This document shows positions 15,791-22,454 of a stretch of 64,000 bases of DNA, piece by piece; position 1 is the first letter of the stretch, and every line of letters begins with the position of its first letter. The stretch is taken from the NCBI GenBank assembly GCA_963848415.1, contig CAWKDN010000001.1:2418001-2482000 (forward strand), read 5' to 3'. The stretch is from CAVQBC01 sp963848415. GTDB taxonomy: Bacteria; Actinomycetota; Thermoleophilia; Solirubrobacterales; Solirubrobacteraceae. The notes under the pieces were generated by a model that was given only the letters and a program-made list of their open reading frames with translations, ran no database searches and was not told the origin of the DNA. The translations under genes and the position numbers were made by a program.

Positions 15791-17134
15791 ATGAACGACG
15801 AGATCCAACAGGCGCTCGACACGGCCAATCTGGTCAACCTCGAGTTCTTCTACTGGATGTCCATCGCGCTGATGGTGCTCATCCACGCGGGCTTCCTCTT
15901 CTACGAGGCCGGCGCCTCGCGCGTGAAGAACGTGCTGGCCACCGCGATGAAGAACGCGATGACGCTGCCGATCGTGATCGCCTCGTTCTTCTTCTTCGGC
16001 TGGTTCATCTACAACGCCTTCCCGCCGGGCGTGCCGGAGCTCTCCGACGCCGCCAAGGCGGCGCTGCCGTGGAGCGAGAACATGGGCCCCAACCTCGAGG
16101 ACTCCCTCAGCGGCGTCTTCTGGGGCGCCTTCGCCCTCTTCTCCGCCACGACGGCGTCGATCGTCTCGGGCGCGTGCCTGGAGCGGATCCGGCTCTCGGG
16201 CTTCCTCGTGCTGGCCACGGTGGTCGGCTCGGTGGCGTGGGTGATCGCGGCCGCCTGGGGCTGGCACCCGACGGGCTGGATGACCACCGAGCTGGGCTTC
16301 CACGACGCAGGCGCGGCGGGCGTCGTGCACGTCGTGGCCGGCTTCTTCGCGCTCGGGGTGATCATGAACCTCGGGCCGCGCATCGGCCGCTTCGTCAACG
16401 GCCGCGCCGTGACCATCGCGGGCCACAACCTGCCGATGACCATGCTCGGCCTGTTCCTGATCTTCGTCGGCTTCTTCGGCTTCCTGATGGGCTGCGCCAT
16501 CTTCGCCCAGACCGGCTACACGACGATCTACGGCCAGCCGATGACGATGTCGGCCTTCGCCTTCAACACGCTGATGGGGCTCGCGGGCGGCATGATCGGC
16601 GCCTTCTGGTCCTCCAAGGCCGAGCCGTTCTGGACCGTCTCCGGCGGCCTCGCCGGCGTCATCTCCGTGGCGGCCGGCCTCGACGTCTACCACCCCGCCG
16701 TGGCCTTCGTCATCGCCGTCGCAGGCGGCTTCGCCATCCCCAAGGTCGGTGCGTTCATCGAGCGGCGCGGCCTCGACGACCCGGTCGGCGCCGTCTCCGT
16801 GCACGGCTTCTGCGGCGTGTGGTCGCTGGTCGCCTGCGGCCTGCTCGCCTCGGGCTACCCGAACCCCGCGGGCCCGGACGTCAACCTGGGCGGCCAGGTC
16901 GTCGGTGCGCTGGTGTGCATCGCGCTCGGCTTCGGCTTCGGCTGGGGGAGCTCGAAGCTGCTGGCCGTGTTCGGCCTGCTGCGCTCGCCGCGCCACGTCG
17001 AGGTCCTCGGCCTGGACATCACCGAGATCCCCGCGACCCCGTACCCGGAGGGCATCCCCGTGACGGTGATGCGCAACGGCCACAACGGCGCCGTCGCGCC
17101 CGACCAGACCCCTGCGACGGCCACGGCCGAGTGA
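15791..17134 (+). CDS. amt: Ammonium transporter (Amt family)
   Basis: This is a 447-residue protein with about eleven transmembrane helices. The pore histidines are in VVHVVAGFFALG and VSVHGFCGVWSL, and WKNVLATAMKNAMTL-like and FFFFGWF segments fit Amt. It passes ammonium across the membrane. The start ATG follows GAGGGGG. The C-terminal cytoplasmic tail (about 50 residues, ending TPATATAE) follows the conserved EVLGLDITE element that contacts GlnK in other systems. No glnK follows; instead a small one-helix protein does. Confidence 0.95.
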   Translation: MNDEIQQALDTANLVNLEFFYWMSIALMVLIHAGFLFYEAGASRVKNVLATAMKNAMTLPIVIASFFFFGWFIYNAFPPGVPELSDAAKAALPWSENMGPNLEDSLSGVFWGAFALFSATTASIVSGACLERIRLSGFLVLATVVGSVAWVIAAAWGWHPTGWMTTELGFHDAGAAGVVHVVAGFFALGVIMNLGPRIGRFVNGRAVTIAGHNLPMTMLGLFLIFVGFFGFLMGCAIFAQTGYTTIYGQPMTMSAFAFNTLMGLAGGMIGAFWSSKAEPFWTVSGGLAGVISVAAGLDVYHPAVAFVIAVAGGFAIPKVGAFIERRGLDDPVGAVSVHGFCGVWSLVACGLLASGYPNPAGPDVNLGGQVVGALVCIALGFGFGWGSSKLLAVFGLLRSPRHVEVLGLDITEIPATPYPEGIPVTVMRNGHNGAVAPDQTPATATAE

Positions 17135-17147
17135 GGAGACCGACGCC

Positions 17148-17360
17148 ATGAACACCGCACCGATCGACACCTACGAGGGCGCCGGGGCCTACTTCACCTT
17201 CGGGCCGGGATCCGTGGGGATGTGGGTCTTCCTGATCGTCGCGTTCCTGCTCTTCCTCTACGTCAGCTACCGCGCCACCGCGGTCGAGTCCGAGGAGTTC
17301 GCCGAGATCGAGGAAGACGCGCTCGGCGCCGCCAACGGCTCGGCGGACGGGCACCGCTAG
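17148..17360 (+). CDS. Small single-pass membrane protein linked to amt
   Basis: This is a 70-residue protein with one transmembrane helix (about residues 24-41, VGMWVFLIVAFLLFLYVSY) flanked by a short N-terminus and a strongly acidic tail (ESEEFAEIEEDA). It begins 13 bases after the Amt stop, with GAGGAG before the ATG, so it is translated from the same mRNA. No family is recognised. Its location where GlnK normally sits makes it a candidate accessory subunit of the transporter, which is inference. Its stop overlaps that of the convergent phosphorylase gene. Confidence 0.7.
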   Translation: MNTAPIDTYEGAGAYFTFGPGSVGMWVFLIVAFLLFLYVSYRATAVESEEFAEIEEDALGAANGSADGHR

Positions 17361-18037
17361 CGCAGCGCCGCGAGCGCGGCGCGGCCGAGCTCGGGCTCGA
17401 GCTCGGCCATGCGGTCGTCGGAGAGGCCGGGCGCCTCGCCGTCCGTCCGCCGGGTGACGGCGAGGATCGCCGCCACGGCGGCGCCGGCGCGCGCGCCCGC
17501 GGCGAACGCCGCCGCCGTCTCGAGGTCGGTCGCGAGCGCGGTCGTGCCCGCTCCCGTGCCCGGTGCCCGCTCGTAGAAGAGGTCGCCCGAGACGACGTCG
17601 CCGGCGCGGGCGCCCGGCGCCGCCACGCGCAACGCCGCGGTCAGCCCGGCGTCGGGCAGGGCGGTCGGGCCGGCGCCGAGCGCCCGGCTCGTGCCGTCCT
17701 CGCAGATGGCCGCCGCGGCGATCACCAGCTCGCCCGGTCGCGTGCCGCCGAGCCCGCGACAGGTGCCGGCCCGGACCAGCCGCCGCGCGCCGAGCGCGAT
17801 CAGCTCCTCGATCACGATCGCCGTGCTGGGGCCGCCGAGCCCGGTGCTCTGCACCGTCAGCGGCGACCCGTCGGCCGCCTCGCCGGTGTAGCCCCAGAGG
17901 CCACGATGATGGTTGAGCATGCGCGGCTGGTCGAGCAGCTGCTGGGCGATTCGCAGCGCCCGCCCAGGGTCGCCGGGCAACACGACGCGCTCGGCGACGG
18001 GTTGGTGGGGGCGCAGGTGGACGGGCGGCGACGGCAC
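17357..18037 (-). CDS. Nucleoside phosphorylase (PNP/UDP phosphorylase family)
   Basis: This is a 226-residue protein. Family motifs are the phosphate loop LPGDPGRALRI near residue 20, STGLGGPSTAIVIEEL near 63, and RLVRAGTCRGL near 85; a late GDLFYE segment provides the expected substrate-side residues. It would split nucleosides with phosphate into base plus ribose-1-phosphate. GTG at 18037 is chosen; TTG at 18049 is an alternative. It is divergent from the 18071 gene with only about 30 bases between them, so their promoters overlap. Exact nucleoside preference (uridine versus purine) is uncertain. Confidence 0.85.
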   Translation of the reverse strand: MPSPPVHLRPHQPVAERVVLPGDPGRALRIAQQLLDQPRMLNHHRGLWGYTGEAADGSPLTVQSTGLGGPSTAIVIEELIALGARRLVRAGTCRGLGGTRPGELVIAAAAICEDGTSRALGAGPTALPDAGLTAALRVAAPGARAGDVVSGDLFYERAPGTGAGTTALATDLETAAAFAAGARAGAAVAAILAVTRRTDGEAPGLSDDRMAELEPELGRAALAALR

Positions 18038-18054
18038 GAGCTCGCGCAAGAAAC

Positions 18055-18060
18055 TAGACT
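18055..18060 (+). promoter_or_regulatory. -10-like hexamer TAGACT before the basic-tail protein
   Basis: TAGACT ends ten bases before the ATG at 18071, with no ribosome site between, as expected for a near-leaderless message. Confidence 0.45.
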
Positions 18061-18070
18061 CCTCGGCGCC

Positions 18071-18616
18071 ATGCCGAACAAGGAAAAGAAGAAGGCCAAG
18101 CAGCAGCGCAAGCAGGCCGAAGCCGCGGCCGCCGCGACCGAGAGCGTCCGCAGCACCGTCGAGGGCACCCGCGACCGGGCCCAGTCGCTGCTCGAGGAGG
18201 TCGCCACGGCGGCCGGGCGGATCCGCGAGGCCGTCGCCGACGTCAAGGTGCTCGACGAGATCAAGGGCCTGCGCGGCGACGTCGAGGCGCTCGCCCGGCG
18301 GGTGACCTCGCTGGAGCGCTCGCCCGGCGGCGCCCAGGGCGACGACGGGCCGGCGGCGACGACCCCGCCCAGCTCTGAGTCGCCCGCCAAGCCGGCGAGC
18401 AGGCGGCGCAAGACGGCGGCGAAGCGCACGACGGCCAAGTCCGCCGCGTCGCGCTCGACCGCCAAGTCCGCGAGCGCGCGCTCGACGACCAAGTCCAGCG
18501 GCTCGCGCTCGACCGCCAAGAAGTCCACCGCCGCCAAGCCGGCGTCGAGCCGCTCCGCGCCCAAGCGCTCCACGGCGAAGGCCGGCGGCCGGCAGCGCAA
18601 GCCCGCGAGCAGCTAG
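18071..18616 (+). CDS. Coiled-coil protein with long Lys/Ser/Ala/Thr-rich tail
   Basis: This is a 181-residue protein. Residues 1-20 are Lys-rich (MPNKEKKKAKQQRKQ), 22-90 are helical with coiled-coil pattern (DEIKGLRGDVEALARRVTSL), and from residue 105 on the sequence is low complexity with repeats of the form RSTAKSxxSRSTxKS. The tail resembles histone H1-like or HU-extension domains that bind DNA without sequence preference. A nucleoid or RNA-binding role is a guess. It is followed nine bases on by an SCP2-like gene. Confidence 0.7.
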   Translation: MPNKEKKKAKQQRKQAEAAAAATESVRSTVEGTRDRAQSLLEEVATAAGRIREAVADVKVLDEIKGLRGDVEALARRVTSLERSPGGAQGDDGPAATTPPSSESPAKPASRRRKTAAKRTTAKSAASRSTAKSASARSTTKSSGSRSTAKKSTAAKPASSRSAPKRSTAKAGGRQRKPASS

Positions 18617-18625
18617 GCGCCCGCG

Positions 18626-19051
18626 ATGGCCGCGGAGTTCTCCTCCCGGCAGGAGTTCCGCGAGGTGATGGACCGGATCTTCGCGCTGATGGACGAGGAC
18701 CCCGCGATGGGCCCGCAGCTGCGCGACGCCGACGTGCCCCAGCGCTTCGAGTTCGACGACTTCGACCTGGTCGTCAACATCCGCGCCGCCCGCCCGGGGG
18801 AGGAGGGCAACCTGCACTGGGAGTGGAGCGACGACGTCGACTGGGAGCCGAGGGTGCGCATGGAGATGTCCTCCGAGACCGCGAACCGCTACTTCCAGGG
18901 CAAGGAGAACGTGGCGCTGGCGCTCGCCCGCCGGCGGATCAAGTCCGGCGGCGACGTCAAGGCGGCGCTGAGCCTGATCCCGGTGACCAAGCCCGTCTAC
19001 GCGCAGTACCGCGCGCTGGTCGAGGCCGAGTACCCGCACCTGAAGGTCTGA
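18626..19051 (+). CDS. SCP2-like sterol/lipid-binding domain protein
   Basis: This is a 141-residue protein with the SCP2 pattern: an N-terminal helix pair (EFREVMDRIFALMDEDP), a five-strand sheet (FEFDDFDLVVNIRAARPGE, then LHWEWSDDVDWEPRVRMEMS), and the final helices SETANRYFQGKENVALALAR. It would bind a lipid or acyl chain in a tunnel; the ligand is not known. ATG at 18626 lies nine bases after the preceding stop, so it is co-transcribed with the basic-tail protein. Confidence 0.75.
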   Translation: MAAEFSSRQEFREVMDRIFALMDEDPAMGPQLRDADVPQRFEFDDFDLVVNIRAARPGEEGNLHWEWSDDVDWEPRVRMEMSSETANRYFQGKENVALALARRRIKSGGDVKAALSLIPVTKPVYAQYRALVEAEYPHLKV

Positions 19052-19280
19052 CGCGGTCAGACCGCTGCCTCGGCGGTTGACAGGACCGGCGGCGAGGAGT
19101 AGACCATCTCCGACGAGGCCGAGAAGTGGGCGCCCGAGCGGTGCCCGCGAGGCGCCGCTTCTCGCGGACGCCGCCGGCCGAGGCAGCGGGCCGCATTGCC
19201 CGCGCGCGGCGGGGCCGCCACCCTGGTCCCGCCGCTTCCATGTGCGGGGCCGTATCCGGCCGCGGGCCGGGTGGATGATC

Positions 19281-19286
19281 TAGCGT
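19281..19286 (+). promoter_or_regulatory. -10-like hexamer TAGCGT before the MerR-cyclase gene
   Basis: TAGCGT ends seven bases before the ATG at 19294 and no ribosome site is present, the classic leaderless layout. The 240 bases upstream hold no other gene. Confidence 0.5.
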
Positions 19287-19293
19287 CAAGGCC

Positions 19294-20466
19294 ATGGCCG
19301 CCGTGACGCTCAGCCGGGTCGCCAGCCAGCTCGGGGTGGCGCCCTCGACCCTGCGGCGCTGGGTGCGCGACGGGCTCGTCCCGCTGCTCAACGGCACCTG
19401 GACGCCGGCAGCCGTCGCGCAGGCGCGGCTCGTAGCCCGGCTGCGCGAGCGCGGGCACTCGCTGGCGGCGATCCGGCGCGCCTCCGACAGCGGGCGCTTG
19501 GCCGCCGGCTACCTCGCCGACCTGCTGCCCCAGCCGGCGGGAGGGCGCTCGCTCGCCGACGCCGCCCGCGCCACCGGCCTCGAGCCCGCCCTGATCGAGC
19601 GGCTGTGGCTGACCGCAGGGCTGCCCGAGGCGCGGCTGCAGTCGCTCACCGACGACGACGTCGAGCTGCTGCGCCGGATCGCCGCGGTGCTGGGCGCCGG
19701 CCTCCCGCTCGTCGCGGTGCTGCAGATCGTGCGCGTCTACGGCAACGCCCTGGCCGGGATCGCCGACGCCGAGATCAAGCTCTTCCATCTCTACGTCCAC
19801 GAGCCGCTGATGCGCGACGGCATGCCGGGCCTCGTGATGGCCGAGATGATGTCCGAGCTGGCCGAGGCGGTGCTCCCGCTGGCCAGCCCGATCATGGACG
19901 CCCTGCACCAGCGCCACCTGCACCACTTCGTCGAGCAGGACGTGGTCGGCCACATGGAGGAGGAGGACGACGAGCAGCTCGACCTCGGGCACCTGCGGGT
20001 CGCGATCGCCTTCGCCGACCTCGCCGGCTACACGCGGCTGACCGAGGAGGTCGGTGAGGAGCAGGCGCTCGACGAGGTCGAGCGCTTCGTGGCCGCGGTC
20101 GCGGCGAGCCTGCCCGTCGACGCGCGCGTGATCAAGACGATCGGCGACGAGGTCATGGTCGTCGCCTCAGACCCGCCGTCGCTGCTCGAGTGGGCCGTCG
20201 GCTTCCAGGAGCGCTGGACGCGGCGCCCGCTGTCGCGCATCGGCATCCACCTCGGGACGGCGATCTACCGCGACGGCGACTACTACGGCAGCGCCGTCAA
20301 CGTCGCCTCGCGCGTCGGGGCGCGAGCGGCGGGCGGCGAGGTGCTCGTCACCCGGCCGCTCGTCGAGGCCGCCGACCGTCGGCTGGCGTTCACCCACATC
20401 GGCGACGTCAAGCTCAAGGGCTTCTCGCGGCCCGAGGAGCTCTTCCTCGCCCGGCGCGCCCCGTGA
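19294..20466 (+). CDS. MerR-type HTH protein fused to class III adenylate/guanylate cyclase
   Basis: This is a 390-residue fusion. Residues 1-75 are a MerR-like winged helix (TLSRVASQLGVAPSTLRRWV, then LRERGHSLAAIRRASDSGRL), and 75-225 are a helical sensor-like region with a second HTH-like stretch. Residues 230-385 are a class III cyclase domain. In the cyclase the metal-binding aspartates are at FADLAGYTRL and IGDEVMVV, and the transition-state Asn/Arg pair is in NVASRV, so it looks active. ATP versus GTP preference is unsure. It would couple nucleotide second-messenger production to a DNA- or ligand-binding module. It overlaps tilS-hpt by four bases. Confidence 0.88.
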   Translation: MAAVTLSRVASQLGVAPSTLRRWVRDGLVPLLNGTWTPAAVAQARLVARLRERGHSLAAIRRASDSGRLAAGYLADLLPQPAGGRSLADAARATGLEPALIERLWLTAGLPEARLQSLTDDDVELLRRIAAVLGAGLPLVAVLQIVRVYGNALAGIADAEIKLFHLYVHEPLMRDGMPGLVMAEMMSELAEAVLPLASPIMDALHQRHLHHFVEQDVVGHMEEEDDEQLDLGHLRVAIAFADLAGYTRLTEEVGEEQALDEVERFVAAVAASLPVDARVIKTIGDEVMVVASDPPSLLEWAVGFQERWTRRPLSRIGIHLGTAIYRDGDYYGSAVNVASRVGARAAGGEVLVTRPLVEAADRRLAFTHIGDVKLKGFSRPEELFLARRAP

Positions 20467-22352
20467 GCCCGCCCGCCAACGCCGCCGCGATCGAGGAGCG
20501 GGTCCGCGCGGGTGGGCTGCTCGCCCCCGGCGCGCCGGTCGTCGTGCTGCTCTCCGGCGGCCAGGACTCGGTCTGCCTGCTCGACCTGGCGGTGCGGATC
20601 GCCGGCCCTGACGCCGTACGCGCGCTGCACCTCGACTACGGGCTGCGGCCCGAGAGCGACGACGACGCGCGGTTCTGCGCGGACCTGTGCGCGGGCATGG
20701 GGGTCGAGCTGACCGTCCAGCGCCCGGCGGCGCCGGCGGAGCGCGGCAACCTGCAGGCCTGGGCGCGCGACCAGCGCTACGCCGCGGCGGCGCGGCTGGC
20801 GCTCGCCCGCGGCGCGCGGGTGGCCACCGGTCACACCTCCTCCGACCAGGTCGAGACGGTGCTCTACCGCCTGGCCGCCTCGCCCGGGCGCCGGGCGCTG
20901 CTGGGGATGTCGCCGCGCGACGGCCGCCTCGTCCGCCCGCTGCTCGAGGTCAGCCGCGCCGAGACGGCCGCCTACTGCGGCGAGCGCGGACTCGGCTGGC
21001 GCGAGGACCCCACGAACGCGCAGGACACGTACGCGCGCGGGCGCGTACGCCACGGGTTGCTGGCGGCGCTCGAGGCCATCCATCCGGCCGCCCAGGCCAA
21101 CCTGCTGCGCACGCTCGCGCTGCTGCGCGAGGAGGACGAGGTGCTCGACGCCGCTGCCGCCGCGGCGCTGGCGGACGCCGGCGACCCACCCGAGCTGGCG
21201 AAGCTCGCGGCCCTGCCGCCGGCGCTTGCGCGGCTGGCGCTGCAGCGGCTCGCCGACGGGGTGGCGGCCGGCACGCGAGCGCCGGCGATCGGCGCTCGCG
21301 CCGACGAGCTGCTCGCGCTCGGCGCCGGCGGCGGCACGGCCGCGCTGGACCTGCCGGGCGGCCTGCGCGCCATCGCCGAGTACGGCCGGCTGCGCTTCGA
21401 GGCCGGGCGGCCGGCCGCCGCTGCCGCCGCTCCCGTGCGCCTGCCCGTCCCCGGCAGTGTCGCGTTCGCGGGCGGCGAGCTCACCAGCCGGCACGGCGGC
21501 GACGAGGAGCCGGTCGCCGACGGGACGCTCGACGGGGACACCCTCGTCGCGCCGCTCGAGGTCCGCGCCTGGCGCCCGGGCGATCGCATGCGCCCGCTGG
21601 GGCTGGGCGGCAGCCGCACGCTGCAGGACCTCTTCGTCGACCGCAAGGTGCCGCGCGAGCGCCGCCATCGCCTGCCGGTCGTCGTGTCGGGTGAGGAGAT
21701 CGCGTGGGTGCCCGGCGTGGCCACCGGCGAGCGCTTCCGCGTCACGGACGCCACCGCGGAGCGCGTGCGGCTGGCCTGGAGGCCGGCGTCCGTCGCGCCA
21801 CTAGACTCCCGCGTCCGCATGCCCCGCGACCCGGAGATCGGCGAGATCCTCGTCCAGGCCGACGATCTCCAGCACCGCGTGCGGGCGCTCGGGGCGGAGA
21901 TCAGCCGCGATTACGCCGACCGCGACCTGCTGCTGATCGGGGTGCTCAAGGGCGCCGTCTTCTTCCTCTCGGATCTCATGCGCCACATCGACGTCCCGTG
22001 CGAGGTCGACTTCATGGCGGTCGCCTCCTACGGCTCGGCGACCGACTCCTCCGGCGTCGTGCGCATCCTCAAGGACCTCGACGAGCCGATCGAGGGGCGC
22101 GACGTGCTGATCGTCGAGGACATCGTCGATTCCGGGCTCACGCTGCAGTACCTGCTGCGCAGCCTCAACGCCCGCCGCCCCGCCTCGCTGGAGGTGTGCG
22201 CGCTGCTGACCAAGCCCGACCGGCGCAAGGTCGACCTGCCGGCACGCTACATCGGCTTCGAGATCCCCGATCGCTTCGCGATCGGCTACGGCCTCGACCA
22301 CGCCGAGCGCTACCGCAATCTGCCCTACGTCGCCGCGCTCGTCGAGCCCTGA
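20463..22352 (+). CDS. tilS-hpt: TilS-Hpt fusion: tRNA(Ile)-lysidine synthetase plus hypoxanthine phosphoribosyltransferase
   Basis: One open frame of 629 residues covers two enzymes. The TilS part has the PP-loop LLSGGQDSVCLLDLA near residue 28, GHTSSDQVETVLYRL, and REDPTNAQDTYARGRVRH. It changes C34 of tRNA-Ile(CAU) to lysidine, so that it reads AUA. From Met453 (ATG at 21819) a complete Hpt domain follows: MPRDPEIGEILVQADDLQ, VLKGAVFFLSDLMRHID, and the PRPP motif VLIVEDIVDSGLTL. It salvages hypoxanthine and guanine. No stop separates them. A -10-like TAGACT lies just before ATG 21819, so Hpt may also be made alone. The GTG start overlaps the cyclase stop. Such fusions are known in some Firmicutes. 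Confidence 0.9.
   Translation: MSPPANAAAIEERVRAGGLLAPGAPVVVLLSGGQDSVCLLDLAVRIAGPDAVRALHLDYGLRPESDDDARFCADLCAGMGVELTVQRPAAPAERGNLQAWARDQRYAAAARLALARGARVATGHTSSDQVETVLYRLAASPGRRALLGMSPRDGRLVRPLLEVSRAETAAYCGERGLGWREDPTNAQDTYARGRVRHGLLAALEAIHPAAQANLLRTLALLREEDEVLDAAAAAALADAGDPPELAKLAALPPALARLALQRLADGVAAGTRAPAIGARADELLALGAGGGTAALDLPGGLRAIAEYGRLRFEAGRPAAAAAAPVRLPVPGSVAFAGGELTSRHGGDEEPVADGTLDGDTLVAPLEVRAWRPGDRMRPLGLGGSRTLQDLFVDRKVPRERRHRLPVVVSGEEIAWVPGVATGERFRVTDATAERVRLAWRPASVAPLDSRVRMPRDPEIGEILVQADDLQHRVRALGAEISRDYADRDLLLIGVLKGAVFFLSDLMRHIDVPCEVDFMAVASYGSATDSSGVVRILKDLDEPIEGRDVLIVEDIVDSGLTLQYLLRSLNARRPASLEVCALLTKPDRRKVDLPARYIGFEIPDRFAIGYGLDHAERYRNLPYVAALVEP
21802..21807 (+). promoter_or_regulatory. 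Internal -10-like hexamer TAGACT before the Hpt domain
   Basis: TAGACT ends eleven bases before the in-frame ATG at 21819, inside the linker of the fusion. It matches the spacing seen at other starts in the window and could drive a separate leaderless hpt message. Confidence 0.4.
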
Positions 22353-22454
22353 GATCCCGGCGCAGACCGGCCTGCCAGGCCAGAATCTGCTGGTAGCCTT
22401 GAGGATCTTGTCCGGTCGTCGCATCTGCGCGCGCCCGTCGCGCTGCCCCGTCCC

